A DNA stretch of 63,352 bases from Pleurotus ostreatus/Saccharomyces cerevisiae fusant (Eukaryota > Opisthokonta): the NCBI GenBank assembly GCA_024196135.1, contig JAMQCK010000109.1:1-63352 (forward strand), in the 5' to 3' direction. The notes beneath the pieces are model-generated. The model saw only the letters and a program-made list of their open reading frames with translations, did not search any database and was not told the origin of the DNA. Position 1 is the first letter of the stretch; every line of letters begins with the position of its first letter. The translations under genes and the position numbers were made by a program. This document shows, in pieces, positions 44,829-56,773 of the stretch.

Positions 44829-45615
44829 TTAGTACCCGCCCGTCCTCCCGGCACCAGGTGCAGTCCCGTGAGCCAGCGCGCGCTGGCGACGGATGTTCGC
44901 CTCCTCCTCCATTCTATCCGCCTCGCCCAGCTCCTTCAGCGTACGTCCCTCCCTATCGGGTTTCGTTAACATCATCTATTCTCCTCCAAAGACGAATCAC
45001 TCACTGCTCCTTCTGCGCCCCGCGCGCCTTGAGCGTATTCGAGCTCAGCAGCGTCCCCGCCGCGTGCTCCAACTTGCCCATCGTCTCGTGCCCCGAGCCG
45101 CTGCTCCGCGCGCCCATGCCCGCGCCGGTCGACCTCGGCGCGCCGACGCCCGTGCCGTAGGCGTGACCAGTACCAGTGGCTGGGGCGGCGTTGACGCCGC
45201 CGCCGTGGTGGCCGATGCCGGGTGTTGGGGGCGCGGCGCCGCGCTGGTAGCCGGGGCCGTGTGTCTCGGTTACGCCGGGGCCTGCGTGGGTGCCGATGCC
45301 GCCGTGGTGGGTGTTGAGCTGGGAGGGAGGTGAGTTGGGCGTTTCTTGGCGAAGAAAAGGACAGCGACGCACGTTGTTCCCGTAGGGCTCAGCCGCGTAC
45401 TCGCGACCATGGGGAGCGGTGTGGCCGCCCATGCCCTCGTAGGCGTCCTCGGTGCCGTAGTGGTGGGTACCAGTCGGACCAGCGCCATGGTGCGTAGGTC
45501 CGGTGCCGACACTATGATGCGTGCCCGTTGTCCCGGTCCCGTACTGGTCGTACTGACCAGCGCCGTGCGTGCCAGTGGTCGTGGTGCGGTGATTCTTTTT
45601 GGAGAAAAGAGGCAT
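44829..45615 (-). CDS. Gly/His/Thr-rich small protein of unknown function
   Basis: Exons 45615-45373, 45318-45005, 44952-44829; 226 residues. The first 150 residues are low complexity (repeated GTHH, GTGPTHHG, TGTHHYGT and GHAYGTG motifs). The C-terminus is a different, compact helical segment: GKLEHAAGTLLSSNTLKARG, then LGEADRMEEEANIRRQRALAHG. This two-part layout is common to small basidiomycete proteins of unknown role, where the helical tail is the conserved part. A stress-related role is often guessed from the hydrophilic composition, but nothing here proves it. The first intron (54 nt) keeps frame, so it could also be retained. Confidence 0.7.
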
Positions 45616-46558
45616 ATTGGTCTGAATGTGGTGGTTGGTTGTTGAAATTATTGAGACTATCTGCAGCAGGCGTGTGTGGCGGTTGGTTCGTATAAAGATC
45701 ACTTTCACCCCGCGCGCCTCCCTTTTATACTTCCCCCACCTGTAGTGCCCGCCACCCCTTCACATCACCTTGGTTCACCTCACGTCGTCTCTGACGTCGA
45801 ATGCGGGGAATGGAGGAGCGTCAGGACAGTTCTATAGGAGCGCATGGCACTACCATAGGATCACCGGTCAGTTCCATAGGAGCGACGGGCACTGCTGTAG
45901 GAGCAACAGGCACTGCGCGTGAGGTCATGGTGCCACAATCGTGCCCACGGGTCGAACTTGTCACGCGTGACGGTGACATGTTCGACTTCGGGATTTGCCG
46001 AGGGACTTGCGCAAGCCAAATATTTCCCGGCCTGTCGCATTAGAAACCTGCATCAGAATTAGAGTACAACAAGGTATCGCTCAGTACACAATCCATCTAA
46101 CACGTCCAGTCGTTGAATCATGTAAGCTCATACGGCCTGCCCCTTCGCCTCCAAATCCAGCTCTCTGGGTCGCGCGTATCCGAGCTTCCCTCGCTTCCCC
46201 TCCATCTCAAATTCCTGCTCGCTCGGCAGCGGGCTATCGAGCTCATCCTTCCCTTCTACAATCCCCACGCAATGTTCTCTCGGAAGGTCTCCGACAAATT
46301 CTTTCTCCGACGGACAGACGCCGACGAAGCGGACGCGCCCGATATTGTTCTCGGTCGATGGCGAATCGAGGTCACCGCGGGTGAAGGTCTCCATCTACGA
46401 GGTCGTGAGCGACTTATGCGCAGGTCCTGACGCTCTCCTGCGTCGACGACCTGATGCAAACAACACGCACATGAACTCTCACACCTCCCGCTCTATTCAC
46501 GTTGCCCAAGATGACCGAAGCGCGCGGATTGCGCGTTCCATAGATTGAGGATGCGGCG
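45616..46558. other. Intergenic region
   Basis: Short imperfect repeats (ataggagcgca / ataggagcgac / gtaggagcaac) occur at 45832-45910. No gene supported. Confidence 0.5.
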
Positions 46559-48106
46559 CTACTGACGCGGTTGAGCATAGGACACGAGAGTCGCTGGACA
46601 AATTGGGACTGACAACATCTCCGCCCCCGTGCGTTCGAACTTGCTTAGTCGTCGGATGATGCGGCCGGCGACAATCTGGGGAGTTGTGTGAGTCCGAAGT
46701 CATTGGAGAGCAATAGAGAACAAAAGAAGATGTTCGCACTCACCGTCGACGCCACAACCGCCGGCACATTGAAGATGATCGCCATGATCTGGTTGAGGTG
46801 TACGAGCATGAAGACCGTGGCGATGAGGTTGGCGGCGAAGGCGACGATGAAGTATATGAGGCCTAAGGAGAATTCATCAGTTCTGTTCGTTTGCGGTGAC
46901 GAGATCATCGGGAGTGACAAGGTGGAGTTGAAAGGAGCGAAGAGAGACGGAAGATCATCGGCGGAGACGCACCGTCCCCAAGCAACATCCTCGCCAGCTG
47001 CGTCTTATTCCGCAGCACCTTCCACAGGTTGAGCGACAGGACGATAAGGTCGAAGACCATGGCTAGGTGGTACTCGTAAGTATGTGCTCGCGATCAGGAT
47101 GTCTGTGTCGAAGTAATGAAAGAGAGCAAAGAAAGCTCACTATACATAAACGTCGCCGCCAAAATTCTCGTATTCGGATCCGTGATCGCGCACCCGCTCC
47201 CCTCGAGCCATTGTACTTGCAGCAGGCCGCCTTGGAGGATGAGGGACCAGTGACCTGCGTCGGAGTTAGCGTGTCAAGCGTCGAGCGTCCAAGCGGCAGT
47301 CTATGATACGAGCGTATACTCACCGAACATGAGCAGGATGAGCCCGCTGACGACCCATTTGTTTTGGGACCAGACGGCCATGCTGGGATAATAGGTGGTC
47401 AGTTGCGCGAACGGAACAGTGGAGAATAGGGATAAGGGAAAGGGCAATACTCACGTTCTCAGCGAGAGGTTGATACTTGCGAGACCCATCGCGGCATTTC
47501 CGGCGAGTTGGTTGAAGATGAAGACGGAGCGACAGTTCATCCGCCTGGATACAACCGGTCCAAGTCAACCTGAGTGAACAACTAGGCAACGAGAACATGT
47601 TGACGTACGTTTGCGTATCAAGGGAGGCGACTCTGGAGGGCAAGCATGTCAGCTGGCGTTCATGAAGGGAAAGTGAGAGGGTGAGAAGCTCACATTCCAG
47701 AAAGCGCGGCGAGAAGCACGTAGCGATTCAGAAAATAGAAGATCTAGGTGCGAGCTTAAGGTACTGTGATAGACATGGTAGGGAAGCCTTGCCATAGGCC
47801 ATCGGAAGCGCCGCCTGCGAGGTTAGTTAGCAGAGTAGGAAATCGGGCAGCATACGGATACGCACTTTCCGGTCAGAAATTGCCAGTCGAAGTCGATGGA
47901 GGTGAAGACTTCCCATCTAAGAGCGAACGTGTCAAGGCGGGTTCACAGCTCCCAAGGAGGGACGTACATGTAAAGACCTAGGAGTACTGCATACTGTTCA
48001 GTCCATAGCACTTGAAGGTACAGACGATCGATCACTCACCGTGCATGAGGTTCACGAAGACCGCGGAGTCTCTAGCGAGCTCTTCTGGCGAGTCCCAGTC
48101 AACCAT
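46559..48106 (-). CDS. Polytopic membrane protein of unknown function, paralog 1
   Basis: Twelve exons: 48106-48040, 47986-47968, 47916-47866, 47814-47793, 47743-47694, 47632-47609, 47544-47455, 47382-47324, 47254-47141, 47062-46973, 46862-46744, 46675-46559; 273 residues. Begins MVDWDSPEELARDSAVFVNLMH and has six or seven hydrophobic segments (LLGLYIWEVF, IFYFLNRYVLLAALSG, AAMGLASINLSL, WVVSGLILLMFG, MVFDLIVLSLNLW, GLIYFIVAFAANLIATVFML, IMAIIFNVPAVVAS). The tail after RIIRRLSKFERTGAEM is short. This is a lineage-expanded Agaricomycete membrane family without assigned function. The intron after CCT ATG has a GC donor (GCAAGG); the paralog has an ordinary GT intron at the same codon position, which supports the model. 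Confidence 0.82.
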
Positions 48107-49748
48107 GATGGGGTTAGAGAAAGTGTAAACAGCAAGCGTCAGACGTTTGAAGCAAGTGCGCTGGGCGAGAAGGAGAGTACGCAGGTATCGGTTAGCACAA
48201 AGGAAAGGCGGGAAGGGGGATGCGGAACCGCTAGGGGTCGTTAGCAAGCTTTACGCGCCGCCGGCAACTTATGACGGAGCGCCATGGCAGTCGCGTGGTG
48301 TGGGGACGAGGTATTCTAGCTCTCCGGCGTCTGCGTATTCTTGCGCTCCGCTGTCTGCGCATCGGGGTGCTCATCATGCTCAGGCGGCGCGTCTGCGCAT
48401 CGGCGCCTGTTCATCACGCTCGGGCGCGCCAACGGTTGCTAATCTTCATGGAGGGGGACAATAGCCGGGTACACGTCAGTAGCGATACATGTCAAGGAGT
48501 ATGATCGGGGACTTGAGGAGATGTGGAGCGGAGCCGATAGCTAGTAGTTTGCAGTTGTTGACGAGAGCGGTGAAGGCCGGATATGCATGATGCTGCGCAT
48601 TGAGAACGACTAGCATCATAAAGGCATAGAATCGAGCAGAATGAGCTGGCGAGAGATGGCGCGCGCTAGTCTCGGGACCCGACTCTAGTTTTCAGAAGAG
48701 TATCCGTCGTTCTGATAATAGAGTCTGGAACGAGTGACGCGGAGCTTCGCACCCCAGCTTTCGTGGGAACTTTCTTGACAGGTGAACGACATCTCGCGGT
48801 TCCGACGCGCCCAACAAGGCCCAACATGACCGGAATCGGCGTGTAAGTGAGCGCGATGACCTGCGATGACGGGCAAGTTGGGAGGCCGACCCAAAGCTAA
48901 ACGGAAGGTCTTCAGCCATTTCGAGGCTTTCGGAGATGGCCGACGTCGCGGAACCGTCAAACTTCTTCCCACGAAAGCTGGGGTGCGACGCCCACTGCCA
49001 CTCATCCCAGACTAGGCGCGCGCGTGGAATGAATGGGAGGAACCATCGATGCGGCTAGAAGGCGGACCAGAGGGAAAAGCAGCTTAGGTGACAGGTCTCG
49101 CGCGCGGAGGTCCGTATGAGCCGCCAGAAAAAAGCCCGATGGTGCACGGAAAGCATGATAGACGAGGTACGCAGCGAGCGCTGGCCACCGACGCGGACTT
49201 TGCTGGGTTTCAGCGTATGGGCGGCGAACTAGGATTGGGGCATGTGCTATTCCTGCTCGGTGCAAAAGGCCAGCAGCTAGGATACTAGCATTTAAGCCGT
49301 CCAAGTCAGCAGCGGCCCTCCAGATCCATCGGACTCGAAAAGACGGAGGCAGAACAGCGACGTCACGGAAAGTGCCGATTTTGGGACCACGTGCGGACGG
49401 AGATAAACAGCGTTCAATATCGAAGTGAACTTAACACGAACTTCCATGATGAATCCGGCACGGAAAACTGAATGTAACTGTCTCGTTTCCCAAGCCGAGC
49501 GTAGATCCAGGCCCGCTGCCTGCGAGGAGACGCGCGGGCGGCGTGACGAGACGCGTCGCGCCTGTCACAAGAAGTCCCGGAAGTTGGGAATGGATGGGGC
49601 GGGCGCGGGAACAGCGGGCTGCCAGTGATCCTCCCGTGCCGGACTCTGAGTTTACGTCTTTTCTCTTCCCTTTATCTTCCCCTGGCGACGACGATCTGCC
49701 CTTCTTTCCCCCACACGCGACGCGACGCGAAGGACGCGACTCGCCGAC
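48107..49748. other. Intergenic region between divergent genes
   Basis: Shared upstream region of membrane paralog 1 (minus) and the P450 gene (plus). Contains a 23-bp inverted repeat pair (listed separately). No gene supported. Confidence 0.5.
48747..48988. repeat. Inverted-repeat unit, 23-bp arms around 196 bp
   Basis: tcgcaccccagctttcgtg continues for 23 bp at 48747-48769 and is exactly reversed at 48966-48988. A second, weaker pairing (cgcggttccg / cggaaccg) lies inside the arms. No target duplication is obvious, so it could be a decayed MITE or a cruciform-forming regulatory sequence. Confidence 0.75.
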
Positions 49749-52292
49749 ATGCTGGACCACCTCCCCACCGCGCTCGCCCTCGTCCTCCCCACCTACATAT
49801 TCTACAGACTCTTTGTCAAGTCCAGGTCGCTCACGAAGGACGTCGCTGATCTCCCCGGACCTGTACGTGATACCCATGTGTCGCGCGCGACTGACATTAA
49901 CATCTGCGCAGTCCCCCGCCACCGCGAGCACCCTCCTCGGCCACGAGCTGCTTAGCTGCGAGCCCGATGCGGTGGAGACGCTGAAGCAGTGGGGAAAGGC
50001 GTTTGGGCCCATGTTCAAGATGCAGGGAGCGCTGGGCCATAACGATATCGTGCGTGTGGCGCGCCCTAATCCATCGCGTTGCTGTCCCACTCACCTGCGA
50101 GCAGCTAGTCGCGTCGGACCGCGCGGCCGTGCAGCATGTTTTTGCAGACACCTGGAATTATATCAAGGCACCGTCGATGGGTCCCCCGATTGCGGACATC
50201 ATGGGCAGAGGTAAGCGCGTTTGATGGCCGCCCCAAACATCTTACTCACCGAGTCCAGGAATCGTCTGGGCCGAAGGTCATGACCATGCAAAGCATCGTA
50301 AATGCCTATCTCCCGCATTCTCGTAAGTCCCTTGCCCGGTCTCATCCCCGCGGCCCTAACTTCCTCCAAGCCAGGACTCCATCAAGAATATGGCTCCCGC
50401 GATCCTTGAGTGCGCTGAGCGTTTAGAAAGCACGCTCTCGAATCGCGTCCTTGCGCAGCCCGCGACATTCGACATCATGCATCCTCTCGGCGCATGTACG
50501 CTCGACATTATCGGGCGAGTCGCCTTCGCGTGGGATTTTCACGCGCTCGACCCGCAGCCTCCACCGGACACCCTCGCTATCCGCGGCGCGTTCGCTCGTT
50601 ATGTCACGATTGGCGCTACGTTCGCGGCTTTCCTCGTACCGAAGGTTCTGCGTGCCGCGCCTTGGATTAATAACGTCCCCTTGCCGCTCATAAAGAGCCG
50701 GCATGTACTCAAAGATACGGTCAGGAAGTTGGCGAGGCGAGTGCTAGAGCGATACGAAGCGGGCTCCGTGGAGAACCTGGAGAAGAAGCGGGATATCTTG
50801 GGGCTGCTTGTGAACGCGAGGGCGAAGGAGAAGGATGGGCTTTCTGACGAGCAGATTTTGGATAACGTTAGTGACGCCAGTCTTTGATTCTTGGTTCATT
50901 TTTCTTCTTCCATCTTACGCTTGACCTCTTCATTTAGGCGTCGGCTGACGGCCGTTGTCTTCGACTTGTTTATGACCGGCGTTCTCGGTCTCGGTTTCCC
51001 TTTCCTCTTGACTAACATAGTTTCCCAGATCTGTACGCTGGTCCTCGTAGGTAGCGAGACTATCGCCGGATCGCTCACCTTCACTCTCTGGGAGCTCGCG
51101 CGACACAAGGATGTCCAGGTACGCCTCTTCTCCATTTTCCCTTCTACTCGTTCGCTCCCCTTGCCCACCCGTTCACTCATTCACTCGCCTTCGTCCCACC
51201 TACCCAACCACTTATCCACCCTCCCCAGACCCGCCTTCGCAACGAGATCCTCACCGCCGGGCCCGACCTCTCCTACGACACCATCCAGCGCCTGCCGTAC
51301 CTCGACGCCGTGATGAAGGAGGGACTGCGTGTGCACCCGGCGTCGCCGCAGACGGAGCGGGTGGCGATGAAGGATGATGTGCTGCCCTTGAGTAGGCCCA
51401 TCCGTATGAGGGATGGGAGGGTGGTAGATAGGGTGGCGGTGGGGAAGGATCAGGTGGGTAGAGGTTTTCGATGTTGCGTTGCAGTTGGACTTGAACTCGG
51501 TGCTGGCATTCGTTGGCGTGCCATTGTCGAGATGAATATGGGTTGATTTGCTGACTCCTTACCCAGGTCATCCTCGTCCCCTTCACCACCATGAATACTT
51601 CGCCGGAGATTTGGGGCCCAGACGGGGAGGTCTTCCGCCCGGAGCGTTGGCTCGAGGAGGGCGGGGTGCCGCCGCCGGAGGCGCTGCCGCATGGTATCAT
51701 GGGGCTGGTGACCTTCTGCGATGGCCCGAGGAATTGTTTGGGGTGGAGGTTGGGTGAGTGGGGATTTTCTTGTTTGTCTTTCGAGTGGCGTGTGGGCGAC
51801 TTTGTGGACGCGAGAGGCGTTCGAGGTGTTCGAGGACTTTGGTTATGGGTTATGGTGATTTCAGGCAATGGCTGATGTGTTTTAACAGCGACCTTCGAGT
51901 TCAAGGCCGTGCTGGCGATGTTGGTGCGGAACTTGGAGTTCGAGGATTCGGGCGCGAGGTTTGTCAGTAAGGTGGGTGGGCGAATTTTTTCTCTTGTTTT
52001 TCTCTCTCCCTTTTCTCCCTTTTCTTCCTTCATTATCCATCTCTCCTTCAGCGCCCACACCCACCTTGCGTGCATCCTTCCCTCGACATCTATCCTTCTA
52101 GCGCGTCTGCCCTTCCTTCGACGCCCCACCCTCCCTCCATCTACATCTACCTTCTTCGTCCTTCCTTCCTCTCTTCCGTGTTCGCATGTCGCCGATTCTG
52201 ACGCCGTCTCGCAGATTTCCCCGACCCGGCAGCCCATCATAGATGGGAAGGCGGGCGAGCTGCCGATCCGGGTGTCGATGGCGAGCCCGTGA
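49749..52292 (+). CDS. Cytochrome P450 monooxygenase
   Basis: Ten exons: 49749-49862, 49912-50049, 50105-50210, 50259-50322, 50371-50866, 51029-51118, 51229-51453, 51567-51753, 51889-51971, 52215-52292; 526 residues. The N-terminus (MLDHLPTALALVLPTYIFYRLF) is a membrane anchor, followed by a Pro-containing hinge (DLPGP). I-helix LVGSETIAGS (about 313-319), K-helix EGLR (367-370), and heme loop FCDGPRNCLG (461-470, ligand Cys468) are all present. The C-helix WAEGHDHAKHRK also fits. Such genes in Agaricomycetes oxidise varied small molecules; substrate unknown. Several introns (162, 113 and 243 nt) are longer than usual here. It lies between the two membrane-protein paralogs. Confidence 0.92.
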
Positions 52293-54380
52293 TTGGGTCG
52301 CTGTGTAGGATGCGCCGATGGGAGTATTGGTGTATACGCCGATGGGAAGTGATAATGTGTGGGATGGGTCGATTCGACTGGAAGGTGATGGAGTGACGCT
52401 CTTATTGAGCGGGCGGGGAGATCGTGATGAATGGGCTAGTGTTCATTCACCATGGGATGATGGGGATGCGTGGAAGCGCGCATACGCCGCCGCCTGATTC
52501 GACTCGACGGCGCCCGATTTTTGTATGGGCGTACGTTCGTGTTCGATGACCGGTATTCGACTTGAATGGGGGTGGGGAGGCCGGGATGAGGGATGCAGCG
52601 ACTCTCACTTGCGGAAGCAAGGACTGCATACGTACGCAGTTGTATCATGATAATTACAGGCTTGGGTTCTGGAAGGTTTATGGTGTCTTTCATAAGTACA
52701 TACTGTACTGTACTGTACTGTACTGTACTCGAGTAATTTGTGGCAAGAGTGTTCTCCAATTCGAATGGATGGAGTGACGAATGTGTGTGTCGCCGACCAA
52801 TCAGGCCACGCCGGCGAGGAGTACAAGCCGATGTGGACGCGGCGGACTTGTCGACTTCTGATTCGAGGAGATGGTGTGACGACAAAGGAGTGGCCGTACG
52901 GGGTATGCGAATGAGCGCTCGACGCGGCGTTCGGGATAGCGTGCTCCTGGGCGGAGAAGTTCTCATCATCTTCTAGGGTGCATGACGGAGCCCGATGTGA
53001 GCGCAGCAAGTAGTGGTGATGCACGGTTCAGTAAGAAAGCTGATCAGCCGTACATCGGGCTTACAGAGACGCCACATGGAACCCGGAGGAAGGTGATAAG
53101 ACGGATATTGTGAATGAGCCCATCGGTAAGTGCGAGGAAGACAGCAAGGATACGATACATGGATAGCACTCGTACGACCAGGCAGAAAGTGGGGCAAGCA
53201 GAAGATGTGAGCACCACGAGCTCGAGTTGCTGAGAGCCGCAGCTTGAGAGGGACACAATGAGAACACGCCAGTCACTTTTTTGACAGTTTACGCGAAGAC
53301 AATCGTAGCTAGCTTAATGACGCCGAGGCATCCGGAGAGAAGGAGACTCGAGGGAGTGCTGGAGCGTTAGGCAGAGTTCCATAGGGTATGGTAAGGACAG
53401 TTCATAGAAAGCACCAGAAGCCCGTTCATAGAGAGCATGTGCAAGTGACATCGCAGGCTGATAGCGGCGTTTGTGGCGAGGCGTCTATTGAGTGATAGGT
53501 AGCCTAGTAGACGGCGTTCGCTGTCATATGTGCGTGACTGGTATTCAAGGGGACGTTTGAATACAGTCAAGCGCCCACGAAAGATGTTGAAGATGTCCAC
53601 AAGCTTCGAGAGACGCCGAAGATGTGCTGAGAAGGAGGAGACTTCGCCGCTGCTTGGAAGTTCGGCGTCAGCGGAGAAGTTGGCATTGGTCCGAGGACCG
53701 CTTTGCTAGTTCAGGGCGTAGTGTGCTGTTGGTGTGCTGTCAAAGTGCACATGTAGATGTCCGTGAGTGACCGAGTGGCGGTGGGGGTTGGTTCGACGTC
53801 GACGATGGGGCGAGGAAAAGCTGAAACCTAACAACAAAAGCTAGTATGGATCCGGATAGTTGTCAGTAATGGCTGAAGGTTGTCCTGGAGGAGCGAGAAA
53901 TTCCAGCAGAGAATCAGGGCGCAGTTTACGAGCGACGGTGGAAGTTTGGAGGAGCGTGGGAACCGCAAATTGCTTCCGGCCGATCTGACTCCGCGTTTGG
54001 ACTTGCCTAATGCGGCAAGTCAAGTGCCTTGCGTTTGCTCTTTGACGTCGCCGACTAGGCTATTTGGAGGCGCGCAGGCTCCTGTATTTTCTGTGAAGCT
54101 CGCTATATTGCGCTGGATGTCGGACTCTCCGGGGTCTGCTGAGGAGGATGGGGTCCAGCGAAGCCGGCCAAGCGCTGGAAGAAGCAGATGCGTGACGCGG
54201 CGGCGGAAGAGCGTCTATGCCGGCAAGCTCGAGGGAGCACCAGACACGCGCAAACATCTGAGCGTCTCGAGAAGCGCGTTTATTTGAAGGCTCGTTTGGC
54301 AGCTCCGCCCCCTCTCACCCTCCGCTTGCTCCCGCCCACCACCATCTTCCCCCTCGTCGTTGCCGTCGTCGCTGCCCGCC
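52293..54380. other. 2.1-kb interval with no confident gene
   Basis: Downstream flank of the P450 gene and upstream region of membrane paralog 2. ORFs here are short and unsupported. A pentanucleotide microsatellite lies at 52701-52729. Confidence 0.5.
52701..52729. repeat. Pentanucleotide microsatellite (tactg)n
   Basis: Five perfect tactg units followed by a partial one. Confidence 0.92.
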
Positions 54381-56773
54381 ATGGTCGACTGGATGTCTGA
54401 AGCGGAGATCGCCCACGATAGCGGTGCGCGACGAGCTACCATCGCTGCTCGGCTGCTGATCCGAGTTATGCGGCAGACGTGTTCTCGAAGTTCATGCACG
54501 CCTTGCTGGGCCTGTATCTGTGCGCATATACCCGATTCTCTCGTCGGATTTCGCTCATGGTGGCTTCTGCAGGTGGGAGTGGGCTACCAGTTTGCCATTC
54601 GACATAGACTATGTGCGGGGGAAGCGCAAGTTCAAATGGCCACTTGTGCGTCATGTTCGCTTGCCTTCAACGCGCGTGGGCTGACGCGCCTCGCCCAGAT
54701 ATTCTACTTCTTGAACCGCTACTGCTTGTTGATGGCCTTGATCGGAATGTGAGCAGTGCAGAGTTTGGTGGACGCGCCGAGACTAACGAACCGCTCAGCG
54801 CAATAGCATTAAACGTCACGGAGTGCGTACATACCATCTGTAGTATACCCTCGCCTAACGCGCTACTAGACGAGTTAACTGCCAGGGCTTGTACACTTTC
54901 AACCAAGTGCGTTCCGTCTGCCTCCTCGCCTCTGCTCGCGCCTAATGCTAGCTCCAGTGCTTTGGCAACGCAGCTATCGGTCTCGCTTCCATCAACCTGA
55001 GCCTTAGGACGTGCGTGCTTTTCTGACATTCTCTCCTCTCGTACTAACTTACACCACAGAATGGCGATATGGAGCCAGAAATGGTACATCGTCGTGCCCT
55101 TGGTCTGCATCATACTCGGTATGTTACGCCACGCGCGTCGGTCACGCATATACTGACTGTCCATCAGGCCACTGGTCTCTGCTACTGCACGGAATCCTCC
55201 TCAAGGCGGTGTATGTCCCAGGCCAGGGATGTGCGATTACGCAGACGGATAGCAAAATTCTCGCCGCAACGTTCATCTACACGATGGCCTTCGACTTCAC
55301 GGTGCTGTCGCTCACGGCGTGGAAGCTGATCTTCCCGGCGGGCGGACGCAGCCGCCTTGTTTCCCTCATCTTCAACGATGGTAGGAGGATCATACGCGCA
55401 TCGCCCAGCATTGACCTGACGCGATCTTAGGGCTAATCTACTTCTTGGTCGCATTCATCGCGAACCTCATCGCCACGACGTTCATGCTACTGAACCTGAA
55501 CCCCGTCATGGTATGTGCTAGATCCTACTTTGAGCGCCGAACGATGACTCATGTTCCTGCAGTCTATCATCGCAAACGTACCGGCTGCCATCGCGTCTAC
55601 CGTACGTGTTCCTTCTTTTTCTCTTCTTCGAAACTATTCTCTTGCTGCGAAAATATTTCCATATTTCCACCGCATGCATACTGTATGCTGACACTACTCT
55701 AGATCGTTGCTTGCCGAGTCGTGCGCCGCTTAAACAAGTACAATGCCGAGGGACCGGAAGTTTTCGCGTGCGTGTCGGATGTTGGCTCTGTGGGCGCATA
55801 TGCGTCGTCGAGGAGCGCGTACGCGTCGGGCACTGGCGCTTTTTTGCCGCCAGTGGGCCCGTACATATCGGTCGAGCGCGCGTATGCGGCCTCGATGGGC
55901 GCGTACGGTCCCTCTATGGGGACGCCCGCGTCGCCATCGAGCGCATATACGTCGCCTATTGACCCGTACGGCGTCAATGCGTCGCCCATGGGCGCGTACC
56001 CGTCGCCTGTGGACGGGTACCCGTCGTCCCCCCTCAGTGCCACCTCGAGTAAAAATAAGTTCTGACGTGAATACCATGTATAGTTCGACGACGCAAGGAT
56101 CGACACTGGCGTTCCGGACGCAGACGGGCGGGCAGCTGCAATCGAGGCCGAAGGTGAACACGCGGTTTTCGAAGTCGGAGGCGGGGATGCAGGTGAGTTG
56201 CACGAGGATTTTTGGGTTCTTCGATGTCGGTTTGGCTCTGGAGGGGCGGGTGTCGGCGAAGATCTACCTTGTCACACGCGCGGTTGGGTGGGGATTGTGC
56301 GAGGAAGAGGGGAGGTTTTGCGCGTTGCGAGGGGAGGATGTGCTTCTTTTGGGTTGTGGCGTGGAGTTCGGAGGAGGATCTTCGTCCTCGTCGTCGCCGC
56401 CTACAGCCGCTCGGGGCTAAACATCCGCGGAGTATATGCTTCGCGGATGCTTCGTCCAGCAACGGCTGTAGGAAATCACCCTCGTGTCCTTGATGTTCCC
56501 TCATCCCGGCGATATTCTCTTGTCTTCTCTTGTCTTCCCTTGTCTCCCTTCCCCCTCTGCAGCAGCCGCTAACGAACTCACTAGATGGACGTCCTCGAGA
56601 CGCCGTCGACGTACGTGAACACGCCTACGACTTATGTGAAGACGCCGGAGCCAAGCAAGGACACCGATGACGACTCGTTTGTGGCGTACGATGCGATGGG
56701 GCGGATTGTGAAGGGCGGGTTCGATCCGGAGGCGCAGATTATCAGCGATGAGTTCAAGAGGCCGCCGTATTAG
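54381..56773 (+). CDS. Polytopic membrane protein of unknown function, paralog 2
   Basis: Fourteen exons: 54381-54423, 54477-54519, 54573-54645, 54699-54748, 54799-54822, 54870-54906, 54958-55010, 55060-55118, 55168-55380, 55431-55510, 55563-55601, 55703-55767, 56060-56192, 56585-56773; 366 residues. Same family as the minus-strand gene at 46559-48106: starts MVDWMSEAEIAHDS and has IFYFLNRYCLLMALIG, AAIGLASINLSL, GHWSLLLHGILLKAVYVPGQGCAITQT, GLIYFLVAFIANLIATTFML and IIANVPAAIASTIVACRVVRRLNKYN. The cytosolic tail is longer (FRTQTGGQLQSR, MDVLETPSTYVNTP, DDSFVAYDAMGRIVKGGFDPEAQ). The intron at 55768-56059 is full of repeats; if it is retained the protein would end in a different tail. Function unknown. 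Confidence 0.78.
55768..56059 (+). repeat. Repeat-filled intron (GCGTAYG-type minisatellite)
   Basis: Motifs of the kind gggcgcgtacggtcc, gagcgcatatacgtcg and gggcgcgtacccgtcg recur at least eight times. In the frame entering from the previous exon it is open and translates to Gly/Ser-Ala-Tyr repeats, ending at a TGA at 56063-56065. Confidence 0.7.

Noticed and set aside
18546..52292. Secondary-metabolite gene cluster (acyltransferase, Zn2Cys6, MFS, P450, methyltransferase)
   Set aside because: The candidates are 5-20 kb apart and interleaved with MLH1, MAD3, RAD52, ERG6 and other housekeeping genes; no backbone synthase is present.
52436..52969. 177-codon minus-strand ORF spanning the microsatellite
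   Set aside because: Part of it simply translates the tactg repeat; no other support.
55730..56203. 157-codon minus-strand ORF over the repeat intron
   Set aside because: All frames of the GC-rich repeat are open; no supporting signals.
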